A stretch of DNA of 6,830 nt from Sandaracinaceae bacterium (GCA_012514415.1 JAAZAH010000121.1:1-6830); one strand, 5' to 3'. Counted from the stretch's first letter, positions 1 to 5,870 are shown. Translations and numbers: made by a program. Notes: a model not told the origin generated them from the sequence alone.

Positions 1-224
1 AATTCCAAGATCCGATCTACGGCGGCGTTCTCGCGATGCCAGCGCAGTTTTTTGCGGCCGAAGGGGTGGACGGGCGATTGGATGTGGTGCTGCGTAGGGA
101 TGTGTGCCTCACATTCGAAGGTGCCTGCCCGGCCGTCACGATCGATCGGCTTCGGCCTGTGTTCACGTGCAATCCCCGAGCCAAAGAGGGGCGTCGCTTG
201 GCGTGGGGCTCCGCCAGCCTTCAT
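1..224 (-). CDS. Partial hypothetical protein, 3' end beyond the window
   Basis: An open frame runs leftward from an ATG at 222-224 to the window edge: 74 codons with no stop, C-terminus missing. I do not recognise the family. The visible part is hydrophilic and rich in His, Arg and Pro. Near residues 50-66 there is a stretch with HH, HPFGRKK and RWHREN that reads like real protein, whereas the opposite-strand frames look like antisense translation. A GGGAG lies about 9 nt upstream of the ATG, a reasonable ribosome binding site. In-frame codons upstream stay open and include a GTG, so the start could be somewhat earlier. It is divergent from the capsule-like gene at 310, with 85 bp between them. 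There is no signal peptide or membrane segment in the visible part. A mobile-element or nuclease origin cannot be excluded, but nothing here shows it. Confidence 0.45.
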   Translation of the reverse strand, partial: MKAGGAPRQATPLFGSGIAREHRPKPIDRDGRAGTFECEAHIPTQHHIQSPVHPFGRKKLRWHRENAAVDRILE

Positions 225-309
225 AAAGCTTCTCTCCCACACCCTTATGAATCCGCTTATCGCGTGAGCGGGCGCCACTTCCGCGCGCATCGAAGCGCGA
301 TCGATCCCG

Positions 310-1380
310 ATGCATTCCGACGAACTCGCTCAGCTCTTATCGCTAGGCCTCACTGTGTTTCAGCTCGATACAGAGCGCAGCTTCGCAAGCTCCATCAGCC
401 ACCTCGATCGCCTCGAAAGCCCTCCGATGGTCGTCGAGTGCGTTCACGAAAAAGGCGCGCACGATTGGACTTCGCTGATCCATATCGCCCAAGCAAGCGG
501 GCCTCATAAGAGGCTTTTGATCGAGCTAGTGAATCGTGGCTACCACCTCTTTCGAGCCCATGAACGTGGGAGCCTTTTCGTACATCGCCACCATATCGAT
601 CGCGTTTGGGATAAGATCGAAAGCGGGGAGTATATCTACACTGAAGACCATTTAGTTTACCAGCTAAGCTTTCCCGAGCAGCGACGGCCGGGGAGGCTCC
701 TCGTGGTCTTTTCGCCGGTTGCGTCGAATCGCTTCACTCAATTTCTCGATCGTCATTTTTCCATCAGCTTTAAAAGCATTGGAAAATACCTTCATGACGA
801 TACGCTCATCCTGAGAATTGCCGATCTCGGTGGGGTGGTTGGGAGCTTCTATCTTCCCACAACCTACGATCCGCAGAATAACGAGAAGGTCCAAAGGCTG
901 ATTCGCTCGATCGCATCAAAGTACCGAATTCCCGAAAAGAGAATTGTGCTTTACGGTGCATCGAAGGGTGGAACGGGCGCACTCTACACCGCCCTTCAAA
1001 CGGGGTTTCGCTGCGTGACAATCGACCCGATTGTGAGCCGACGAAGTCCAAAAAAAGATCCTTATTACGCCTATACAGCGATCTTTCCCGAGGATCGTGA
1101 GAAGCTGTTTTTAAGGCTCGCTGCCGAAAAGGCATCCGCAGGCTGGGGCGAGTCGCACATCACGGTGGTGACCTCGCCTGGAAGCGCCGAGCACCTTCCA
1201 ATCCATCGCCTTGCGGCAAAATCTCCCCTCGCGCGCTGCACCCAGCTCCTTATCGTCCATCATCCGGGCATCGAACGGCACGCCGACGTGGGCCCGCGCA
1301 CCGTCCCGACGACGGTCGCTACGCTGAACAACGCGCTCGTCGGGTTGAACCATTCCCCCGGCGTCTACCACCTCCGCTAA
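310..1380 (+). CDS. XcbB/CpsF-like capsular polysaccharide biosynthesis protein (alpha/beta-hydrolase-like)
   Basis: A 356-residue protein with no signal peptide or membrane helix, so probably cytoplasmic. The C-terminal half carries the strongest signals: a strand and turn LRIADLGGVVGSFY (168-181), a nucleophile-elbow motif GASKGGTGAL (216-225) with Ser218 as the likely nucleophile, TIDP at 237-240, and HADVGPRT at 324-331 with His324 as a candidate catalytic base. This combination recalls the XcbB/CpsF proteins of capsule loci, related in fold to alpha/beta hydrolases such as Asp2 of the accessory Sec system. The exact reaction of the family is not something I can state. ATG310 is the first start after an in-frame stop at 265-267 and no clear Shine-Dalgarno precedes it. 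Codon use looks more AT-tolerant than in purT or the sirtuin, which suggests later acquisition. No other capsule gene is visible. Family assignment rests on remembered motifs; the reading frame itself is solid. Confidence 0.72.
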   Translation: MHSDELAQLLSLGLTVFQLDTERSFASSISHLDRLESPPMVVECVHEKGAHDWTSLIHIAQASGPHKRLLIELVNRGYHLFRAHERGSLFVHRHHIDRVWDKIESGEYIYTEDHLVYQLSFPEQRRPGRLLVVFSPVASNRFTQFLDRHFSISFKSIGKYLHDDTLILRIADLGGVVGSFYLPTTYDPQNNEKVQRLIRSIASKYRIPEKRIVLYGASKGGTGALYTALQTGFRCVTIDPIVSRRSPKKDPYYAYTAIFPEDREKLFLRLAAEKASAGWGESHITVVTSPGSAEHLPIHRLAAKSPLARCTQLLIVHHPGIERHADVGPRTVPTTVATLNNALVGLNHSPGVYHLR

Positions 1381-1397
1381 GTCCCACTCCGAGGCGG

Positions 1398-1604
1398 TCA
1401 GTCGCCGTCCGCGGTGTAGAAGTTTTCCTCTTCCTCGGGGCATTCCTCGCGGAGAAGGGCGAGGCAGCGGCGGATGCTCGCGCCGCCTTGGCCGAAGCTC
1501 TCGGTCGCGTGGCCGCACTGTCCACAATGAACGCGCACGCTTGAGACAGTCCCATGATCCCCATCGAGCTCAAGATATTCAACCTCACATTCCACCCTCG
1601 ACAT
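1398..1604 (-). CDS. Small CxxC-motif protein, possible metal-binding ribbon
   Basis: A 68-residue acidic protein of unknown function. It begins with a predicted beta-rich stretch (residues 1-25), followed by HCGQCGH (26-32), in which Cys27 and Cys30 form a CxxC knuckle flanked by two His. Cys47 and Cys55 sit in a following helix-like segment that ends in an acidic EEEEN patch. Four Cys arranged as CxxC plus two later Cys could bind zinc or form disulfides; this is inference. The start is well supported: AGGAGGT (complement of 1611-1617) lies 6 nt ahead of the ATG, close to an ideal Shine-Dalgarno. A TAGGAT hexamer (complement of 1626-1631) could be its -10 box. It converges on the capsule-like gene with only 17 bp between the stops and no visible terminator, so the two transcripts probably overlap at their 3' ends. 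Confidence 0.8.
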   Translation of the reverse strand: MSRVECEVEYLELDGDHGTVSSVRVHCGQCGHATESFGQGGASIRRCLALLREECPEEEENFYTADGD

Positions 1605-1610
1605 CGCGCC

Positions 1611-1617
1611 ACCTCCT
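1611..1617 (-). promoter_or_regulatory. Strong Shine-Dalgarno of the CxxC protein
   Basis: The minus strand reads AGGAGGT, 6 nt upstream of the ATG at 1602-1604. It fixes the start of the small protein and shows that canonical Shine-Dalgarno initiation is used in this genome. Confidence 0.8.
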
Positions 1618-1628
1618 CCGCTCCGATC

Positions 1629-1925
1629 CTAGTCTGTCTCTTCGTCCCTTTGCATCTTCCGAAGCGCCCTCCCAACGCGACCGAGGGCATCCCTCAGCGA
1701 CCGTATCGCGCGCCTCCCAAGATGAGAAGGGCTGATGTCGCTTAGGCCACCCGATCTCTTTTTCCCTCTTCTTTTTCGCGATCGACGCCGAGGCTCCCGG
1801 CTGCTGCGCGATGCGAATTTAAGTTTGGCCCGAGGGGAGGGCGGTGCTCGCCAAGTTCGGAGCGGCCGACCATCGGGTGAGAAGCGCGCGCATTCGCCAC
1901 GCTGATTGGACGATCCCTCGCTCAA
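1629..1925 (-). CDS. Doubtful small basic ORF
   Basis: A 98-codon frame starting at a TTG and ending 24 bp upstream of the CxxC gene. The product is dominated by Arg, Ser and Lys (RRRSRKRRGKKR near residues 47-58) and then has an amphipathic-looking C-terminal segment (about 60-92). In favour: an AAGAGGA sequence lies just ahead of the TTG, and the orientation and spacing would suit an operon with the CxxC gene. Against: biased composition, a rare start codon, a start lying inside a 7-bp inverted repeat, and no recognisable family. In a GC-rich genome such frames arise easily by chance. I would not annotate it as a gene without homologues or expression evidence. Confidence 0.2.
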   Translation of the reverse strand: MSEGSSNQRGECARFSPDGRPLRTWRAPPSPRAKLKFASRSSREPRRRSRKRRGKKRSGGLSDISPSHLGRRAIRSLRDALGRVGRALRKMQRDEETD

Positions 1926-1931
1926 GGGATC
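1912..1931. repeat. Inverted repeat, 7-bp arms
   Basis: GATCCCT (1912-1918) and AGGGATC (1925-1931) are perfect inverted arms around a 6-nt loop. No T-run follows on either strand, so it is not an obvious terminator. It could be an operator, or a hairpin in a minus-strand leader covering the TTG of the doubtful ORF. Confidence 0.5.
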
Positions 1932-1961
1932 CTCTTACCAAGAAGGCGCGTTCGACAACCT

Positions 1962-1984
1962 CGGAGCTCCGCGCTCTAGAGCGC
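1962..1984. repeat. Two abutting perfect palindromes
   Basis: CGGAGCTCCG (1962-1971) and GCGCTCTAGAGCGC (1971-1984) are perfect 10-bp and 14-bp palindromes sharing one base. They lie between the tRNA terminator and the gene-poor stretch. A dimeric regulator site or a small cruciform is possible; neither is shown. Confidence 0.5.
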
Positions 1985-2006
1985 TCGGCCTCGTCTGCCC
2001 GGCCCG

Positions 2007-2040
2007 AAAAAGAAAAAGCCGGCCCTTTGAGGACCGGCTT
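2007..2040 (-). terminator. Intrinsic terminator after tRNA-Gly
   Basis: On the minus strand, AAGCCGGTCC and GGGCCGGCTT form a 10-bp stem (one G-U pair) around a TCAAA loop, followed by TTTTTCTTT. It begins 13 bp after the encoded CCA of the tRNA, where a tRNA transcript would end. A T-run on the plus strand at 2039-2046 means it might also act in the other direction, although no plus-strand gene runs into it here. Confidence 0.9.
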
Positions 2041-2053
2041 CTTTTTGAATCGT

Positions 2054-2128
<75 letters not shown>

Positions 2129-2148
2129 AGCCGCGTGAGCGGATGGGA

Positions 2149-2177
2149 TATCTAGTACCTCTTTGCGGGATGTGCAA
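2149..2177 (-). promoter_or_regulatory. Candidate promoter of tRNA-Gly
   Basis: On the minus strand, TTGCAC (2172-2177) and TAGATA (2149-2154) are separated by 17 bp. This would place a transcription start about 14 nt before the mature tRNA. The -35 is good and the -10 is weak, so the call is tentative. Confidence 0.4.
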
Positions 2178-2196
2178 GGAAATTTTGCTCTCCGCC

Positions 2197-2856
2197 TCAG
2201 AAGTAGATGACAGCGCCGAGGTTCAGGTTGAATTGGCGCGTCCGGATTCCGACGGTCTCGCGGATTCGAACGCCCAAAAGGTTATCGTCGATTGGATAGC
2301 GCGATTTGCGGAAGCGGAGGCCGAGATCGACGAAGAAGCCGGCTTTTTCGAGGAGGATCTGAAAGCCGCTGAGAAAACCTGTGTTGAACCCCGAGCCGAG
2401 CTGCCGCTCCATCCCCACGGGGTAGAACCCAAAGGACATGCCAAGCGGCATCGTGAAATAGAACTCCCAATCGATACCGCGCGCGTTCAGGAGATAGCGG
2501 GCTTTGGGGAGGAGATCGAGATCCAAGAAGATCGTGCGAAGTCTCTGAGCCTCGACGCGATCGTTCGAAAGTTCGAGGCGGCCACCCAGCACAAAATAAT
2601 CGTGAAGCGGCTTCTCGAGGCGCGCGCCGACGCCAAAACCGGCCAAGAGATCCCCCGCGCCGGTGAAGCCAGCGCGGCGGCCGGAGACGATGCGCCTCCC
2701 GCCAGCGAGAACCCCGACATAGGGCGCGAGGCGAACGCCATCGTGAGGCTTCTTGACCGTTTGAGACGAACGGGCCCGCTGCGCCTCGGCAGAGGTCGGA
2801 GCTCCGAGCGCGAGCAGCCCAGCCGCGAAAAGCGCGAGAAGAAGATGCAGACGCAT
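2197..2856 (-). CDS. Small outer-membrane beta-barrel protein
   Basis: A 219-residue exported protein. Residues 1-25 form a Sec signal peptide with a hydrophobic core LLLALFAAGLLAL and a likely cleavage after AEA (25/26). The mature part has alternating hydrophobic and polar stretches typical of beta-strands, many Gly, and aromatic strand ends (YFVLGGRLEL, WEFYFTMPLGMSFGFYPVG, FFVDLGLRFR). It ends in an amphipathic strand, LNLGAVIYF, with a terminal Phe, the usual recognition signal for outer-membrane barrel assembly. By length an 8- to 10-strand barrel is plausible. No specific family or cargo can be named. The gene follows purT with a 48-bp gap and precedes tRNA-Gly. The ATG has no Shine-Dalgarno but has TAAGCT 7 nt upstream, suggesting its own leaderless promoter. 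Confidence 0.8.
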   Translation of the reverse strand: MRLHLLLALFAAGLLALGAPTSAEAQRARSSQTVKKPHDGVRLAPYVGVLAGGRRIVSGRRAGFTGAGDLLAGFGVGARLEKPLHDYFVLGGRLELSNDRVEAQRLRTIFLDLDLLPKARYLLNARGIDWEFYFTMPLGMSFGFYPVGMERQLGSGFNTGFLSGFQILLEKAGFFVDLGLRFRKSRYPIDDNLLGVRIRETVGIRTRQFNLNLGAVIYF

Positions 2857-2863
2857 GGGCGCG

Positions 2864-2869
2864 AGCTTA
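2864..2869 (-). promoter_or_regulatory. Possible leaderless -10 box of the beta-barrel gene
   Basis: The minus strand reads TAAGCT, then 7 nt, then the ATG. No Shine-Dalgarno is present and no clear -35 was found. The sirtuin gene has the same hexamer 6 nt from its ATG. Confidence 0.4.
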
Positions 2870-2904
2870 ACGGATCTCGAACGCCACGCGAATCACTTCT
2901 TCGC

Positions 2905-4092
2905 TCATTCGAGCGTCGGCTCGACCGAGAGCGCGATCGCCGCGGCTTTTTGTCGTGCCTCGTCGAGGGACGCCCCACGAGCTAGAGCCACTCCGAGCCT
3001 CCGCTCACCATCGACTTCAGGCTTTCCAAAAAGGCGCAGATCGGTGGCCGGAGCACGGAGCGCTTCGGGATCGATTCGGAAGCGCGGCGCTCGGCTCTTT
3101 CCCTGAGCGAGGATCACATGGCTTGCCGAAGGGCCGCGCTGCACGATCTCGCGCGGGATGGGGAGATCGAGGATGGCGCGCGCATGGAGCTCGAACTCGC
3201 TCAGATCTTGGGAGATCAGCGTGACCATGCCGGTATCGTGCGGGCGGGGCGAGACCTCACTGAAGATGACCTCTTCACCTTGGACAAAGAGCTCGACGCC
3301 GAAGATTCCCCTTCCGCCAAGGGAGTCGGTGATTCTGAGCGCGATCTGCTCGGCCGCCTCACGCGCCGCATCGCTCATCGGCTGAGGCTGCCAGGATTCG
3401 CGATAATCGCCTCGAACCTGCCGATGACCGATGGGAGGGCAAAAGCTCGTCCCATCACGATGCCGAACCGTGAGGAGGGTGATCTCATAATCGAAATCGA
3501 TAAAGCCCTCGACGATCACTCGATCGGCTTTGGCGCGCGTGCCCTCGATCGCCGCCCGATACGCCTCCGCGACCTCCTCTTCAGAATGGATGGTGCACTG
3601 CCCCTTGCCCGACGAGCTCATTACGGGCTTCATCACGCACGGAAAGCCCACAGCGCGCGCGGCTTCGAGGGCCTCTTCGGCGCGATCCGCGAAGCGATAG
3701 GGTGAGGTCGGGAGGCCGAGCTCTTCCGCGGCGAGTCGTCGGATCCCCTCGCGATCCATCGTGAGCCGCGCCGCCCGAGCGGTGGGAATCACGCGATAGC
3801 CCTCGGACTCGAGCTCGACGAGTGTCTCGGTGGCGATCGCCTCGATCTCGGGCACAATCAGATCGGGCGCTTCGCTTTCGACAATCTCCCGAAGCCGGGC
3901 CCCGTCCAGCATCGAAAAGACATGCGAGCGATGCGCGACCTGCATCGCGGGCGCGTTCGCGTAACGATCGCAGGCGATCACCTCGATCCCGAGGCGCTGA
4001 GCGTAGATCGCGACCTCTTTCCCGAGCTCACCCGAGCCAAGAAGGAGAAGCTTTCGAGCGGAGGCGGTCCCGGCGGTTCCGATTTCGATCAT
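2905..4092 (-). CDS. purT: Formate-dependent phosphoribosylglycinamide formyltransferase (GAR transformylase 2)
   Basis: 395 residues, the usual length (E. coli PurT is about 392). It makes formyl-GAR from GAR, formate and ATP through formyl phosphate in the third step of de novo purine synthesis, replacing folate-dependent PurN. It is a cytosolic ATP-grasp enzyme. The N-terminal domain has the GSGELGKE motif (19-26) and CDRYANAPAMQVA (41-53), both hallmarks of PurT. The ATP-grasp domain has KPVMSSSGKGQ (155-165) as the nucleotide loop, VEGFIDFDYE (194-203), and metal-binding acids at GVELF (265-269, Glu267) and SEVSPRPHDTGMVT (278-291, Glu279). All key motifs are intact. An AGAGG lies 4 nt ahead of the ATG as a short-spaced Shine-Dalgarno. 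The CAP lipoprotein gene ends 42 bp upstream on the same strand, so co-transcription is possible but no functional link is evident. No other purine gene is present. Confidence 0.97.
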   Translation of the reverse strand: MIEIGTAGTASARKLLLLGSGELGKEVAIYAQRLGIEVIACDRYANAPAMQVAHRSHVFSMLDGARLREIVESEAPDLIVPEIEAIATETLVELESEGYRVIPTARAARLTMDREGIRRLAAEELGLPTSPYRFADRAEEALEAARAVGFPCVMKPVMSSSGKGQCTIHSEEEVAEAYRAAIEGTRAKADRVIVEGFIDFDYEITLLTVRHRDGTSFCPPIGHRQVRGDYRESWQPQPMSDAAREAAEQIALRITDSLGGRGIFGVELFVQGEEVIFSEVSPRPHDTGMVTLISQDLSEFELHARAILDLPIPREIVQRGPSASHVILAQGKSRAPRFRIDPEALRAPATDLRLFGKPEVDGERRLGVALARGASLDEARQKAAAIALSVEPTLE

Positions 4093-4134
4093 GACGCCTC
4101 TTTAGCACGGCCCCGCTCGAAAGATCAGCGGTCC

Positions 4135-4803
4135 CTATTTCGCGCTCGCGAGCTTCAGCGTCCAATAAGGCGCCGCGTAGCCGACGCCCACGACGTTCCA
4201 CGAGCCGTTCATGATGTTCTCGCAATGCCCCGCGTTGCTCGTCATCCACGCATGCACGGCCGCCGCCGCGTCGCGCTGCCCCATCGCGATGTTCTCGGCC
4301 CAGCCGTTGCCGCGAAAGCCCTGCGCGTCCATCCGCTCACGGGGCCCTTCGCCCTCGGGGCTCTGATGCGAGAAATAGTCGCGGGTCTTCATATCCTGAG
4401 AGTGAAGGCGCGCGGCGCGGACGAGGCGGTCGTCCATCTGGACCGGGCCGACGGGGGCCATCGGCGTCCCGCGGCAGGTCGCGCCCTTTTGGCGCTCGAT
4501 GTTGATGAGGCGGAGCACCTCGGCCTCTTCGTCCGCCGCTTCGTCGGGCCAGCCGTCTTCGTCCTCGTCGCCGTCATCGTCCTCCGGCGTGACATCCTCC
4601 TCGCACTCTCGGAAGAACGCTTCATCTTCCTCATCTTCATCTTCTCCGCCCTCGACGTCTGCATCTCCCTGAGAATCGTCGTCCCCGGATGCATTCGAAG
4701 GATCGGTGTCGCACGACTCGACTGCATCATCACCGCAGGCGATGAGTGTCGCGGCAAAAACCAGCGAAGAGGTGAGCAGAATGAGGAGCCGAAGCCAGAA
4801 CAT
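4135..4803 (-). CDS. CAP/SCP-domain (YkwD-like) lipoprotein with acidic calcium-binding-like linker
   Basis: A 222-residue predicted lipoprotein. The signal peptide (1-22) ends in a lipobox LIAC with Cys23 as the lipidated residue. Gly24 follows, not Asp, which predicts outer-membrane sorting. Residues about 40-95 are extremely acidic and include D79-E-D81-E-D83-G-W-P-D87, which matches the DxDxDGxxD pattern of thrombospondin type-3 calcium loops. The CAP domain covers about 94-220: VLRLINIERQ, ARLHSQDM with His134, DYFSHQSPEGEG with His146, WAENIAMG with Glu170, VHAWMTSNAGHCENIM with His193, and VGVGYA near the end. These match the YkwD-type cavity residues. Cys110 and Cys194 could form a disulfide. 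The role of bacterial CAP proteins is mostly unknown. There is no Shine-Dalgarno; TATGAT lies exactly 6 nt before the ATG. It is divergent from the DUF962 gene. Confidence 0.9.
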   Translation of the reverse strand: MFWLRLLILLTSSLVFAATLIACGDDAVESCDTDPSNASGDDDSQGDADVEGGEDEDEEDEAFFRECEEDVTPEDDDGDEDEDGWPDEAADEEAEVLRLINIERQKGATCRGTPMAPVGPVQMDDRLVRAARLHSQDMKTRDYFSHQSPEGEGPRERMDAQGFRGNGWAENIAMGQRDAAAAVHAWMTSNAGHCENIMNGSWNVVGVGYAAPYWTLKLASAK

Positions 4804-4809
4804 GCGCGC

Positions 4810-4815
4810 ATCATA
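4810..4815 (-). promoter_or_regulatory. Near-consensus -10 box, leaderless geometry, CAP lipoprotein gene
   Basis: TATGAT on the minus strand, then 6 nt, then the ATG at 4801-4803. The start point would be the A of the ATG or next to it. No Shine-Dalgarno or convincing -35 was seen. Confidence 0.6.
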
Positions 4816-4872
4816 CCTGAAGCGCTGCGCGAGCGAGCCGAAATCTCGGAGAGAGTTCTCGGAGGGAACGTT

Positions 4873-4947
4873 GAAAATTTTCGATGAGACTGTTGATCCG
4901 ACGCAAACTGCGTCTCTCGGTGGCGGAGATGGCGAAAAAATCCGCCA
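4873..4947. repeat. Cluster of small inverted repeats in the divergent intergenic region
   Basis: Three elements lie between the CAP and DUF962 genes. GAAAATTTTC (4873-4882) is a perfect 10-bp palindrome. GACGCA-AAC-TGCGTC (4900-4914) is a 6-bp hairpin. TGGCGGA (4921-4927) and TCCGCCA (4941-4947) form a 7-bp hairpin with a 13-nt loop. A second, weaker pairing of GGCG (4931-4934) with CGCC (4943-4946) competes with the last. AATCCGCC recurs at 4939-4946 and 4980-4987. A regulator site is plausible; a terminator is not clear. Confidence 0.45.
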
Positions 4948-4999
4948 GCCGGGCCAGAAAATCTCCTTGGCGCCTAGAGAATCCGCCGTTTCTTAATGA

Positions 5000-5005
5000 T
5001 AGTCT
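5000..5005 (+). promoter_or_regulatory. Possible leaderless -10 box of the DUF962 gene
   Basis: TAGTCT, then 6 nt, then ATG at 5012. There is no Shine-Dalgarno at a usable distance, since the only G-rich bases (AGGG) abut the ATG. No clear -35 was found. An alternative -10, TAATGA, lies at 4994-4999. Confidence 0.45.
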
Positions 5006-5011
5006 TTAGGG

Positions 5012-5383
5012 ATGACCAAGCGTGAGTTCGAAAGCTTCGAAGAGTTCTGGCCCTATTATGTGGGCGAACATCGAAACCCTCGATGCCGCGCGTTCCACTA
5101 TGCTGGGACGACGCTTGGCCTCGCCTCAGCCGCGTACGGACTCGTCACCCTCAACCCCATCCCCATCGTCGCCGCGCCCATCATCGGCTACGGGCTTTCC
5201 TGGATCGGGCATTTCGGCGTCGAGCGCAACAAGCCAGCCGCCTTCGATTATTTCTTCTATTCCTTCCTCGGCGATATGAAGATGCTGAGCCTCGCGCTCC
5301 AAGGGAAGATGGCGGATGAAGTCACGCGGCTCTACGGTTCCCCGTCGCCCGCTCCGGACGCGCCTCTCCTCGCTTCGCGCTGA
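5012..5383 (+). CDS. DUF962 / Mpo1-like membrane protein
   Basis: A 123-residue protein of the DUF962 family, whose yeast member Mpo1 is an Fe(II)-dependent dioxygenase in the alpha-oxidation of 2-hydroxy long-chain fatty acids. The family pattern is visible: FWPYYVGEHRNPRCRAFHYAG with His20 and His29, a hydrophobic hairpin from about 32 to 66 long enough for two membrane segments, then SWIGHFGVERNKPAAF with His67 and Glu71. These His are the likely metal ligands. The C-terminal portion (FLGDMKMLSLALQGKM) is also typical, and the tail is Pro/Ala-rich. The bacterial substrate is not known; fatty-acid oxidation is inferred from the yeast enzyme. It is first in the plus-strand series, 67 bp ahead of the YhbY gene. 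The start lacks a Shine-Dalgarno and has a TAnnnT box 6 nt upstream. Confidence 0.9.
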   Translation: MTKREFESFEEFWPYYVGEHRNPRCRAFHYAGTTLGLASAAYGLVTLNPIPIVAAPIIGYGLSWIGHFGVERNKPAAFDYFFYSFLGDMKMLSLALQGKMADEVTRLYGSPSPAPDAPLLASR

Positions 5384-5418
5384 GCGGCATTCGGCTTTTC
5401 ACAGGCCTTGAGGCGCGC

Positions 5419-5425
5419 TAAGGAG
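5419..5425 (+). promoter_or_regulatory. Shine-Dalgarno placed for an ATT start of yhbY
   Basis: TAAGGAG matches the anti-Shine-Dalgarno over seven bases. It is 25 nt from ATG5451, too far, but 7 nt from the in-frame ATT at 5433-5435. No ATG, GTG or TTG lies at a suitable distance. Confidence 0.4.
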
Positions 5426-5450
5426 CGGCGTCATTCGCGAAAGTACGATC

Positions 5451-5822
5451 ATGCCGCTCCTTCCGAAAGCGCCTCACGATGCGCGCCCCCAAAAATCTCC
5501 ATCGCGACGTCCCTCGCACGATCTGAGCGGTAAGCAGCGACGCTACCTACGTGGTCTCGCGCACTCGCTCTCGCCTCTTGTCCACATCGGAAAAGAAGGG
5601 CTTAGCGACGGCGCCGTCCTTTCGATCCGCGCTGCACTTAAGGCGCATGAACTGATCAAAGTTCGCGTGTTCGAGACCTCCCCCGAGACCAAGGCCGAGC
5701 TCGCACCGAAAATCGCAGAGCGCACAGGGGCCCACCTTGTGGGGACCATAGGACATCTCATCATTCTGTATCGAATGCATGAGGAAAAGCCGAGGATCGA
5801 GCTCCCGAAAAAGAGCGCCTGA
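5451..5822 (+). CDS. yhbY: YhbY-type CRM-domain RNA-binding protein (50S assembly factor)
   Basis: 123 residues, about 25 longer than E. coli YhbY because of a basic, Pro-rich N-terminal extension (1-24). The CRM domain spans about 25-108: LSGKQRRYLRGLAHSLSPLV, the GxxG-type RNA-binding loop GKEGLSD (47-53), AALKAHELIKVRV (61-73), and a final strand HLVGTIGHLIILYR (95-108). YhbY proteins bind 23S rRNA precursor particles and help large-subunit assembly in the cytoplasm. The start is uncertain. ATG5451 has no Shine-Dalgarno at a normal distance. TAAGGAG at 5419-5425 lies 7 nt before an in-frame ATT at 5433, which would add six residues. An in-frame stop at 5409-5411 bounds the possible extension. 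It sits between DUF962 and the sirtuin gene, 60 bp before the latter. Confidence 0.92.
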   Translation: MPLLPKAPHDARPQKSPSRRPSHDLSGKQRRYLRGLAHSLSPLVHIGKEGLSDGAVLSIRAALKAHELIKVRVFETSPETKAELAPKIAERTGAHLVGTIGHLIILYRMHEEKPRIELPKKSA

Positions 5823-5870
5823 GCGCCGGAATCGACAAAACTCTTCTACGGTGTGCCGCTCGGGATGCGC

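Larger units (their letters stand above)
1605..2006. other. Gene-poor stretch between the CxxC gene and the tRNA terminator
   Basis: About 400 bases without a convincing gene. It contains the Shine-Dalgarno and possible -10 of the CxxC gene, one doubtful basic ORF on the minus strand, a pyrimidine-rich plus-strand run around 1757-1779, and three inverted repeats at 1912-1931, 1962-1971 and 1971-1984. No RNA gene, direct-repeat array or insertion-sequence ends were seen. Confidence 0.5.

Noticed and set aside
36..509. Plus-strand open frame of 157 codons
   Set aside because: Overlaps the capsule-like gene by 200 bp in another frame and is antisense to the better-supported partial gene; no plausible start signal.
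1541..1745. Two overlapping plus-strand frames of about 63 codons
   Set aside because: Antisense to the CxxC gene start and its Shine-Dalgarno; biased Pro/Ser/Arg composition.
2129..2196. Terminator after the beta-barrel gene
   Set aside because: No stem followed by a T-run was found on the minus strand, so read-through into the tRNA is possible.
3922..4887. Plus-strand open frame of about 321 codons
   Set aside because: Antisense to the purT start and the whole CAP lipoprotein gene, which have clear family motifs and a signal peptide.
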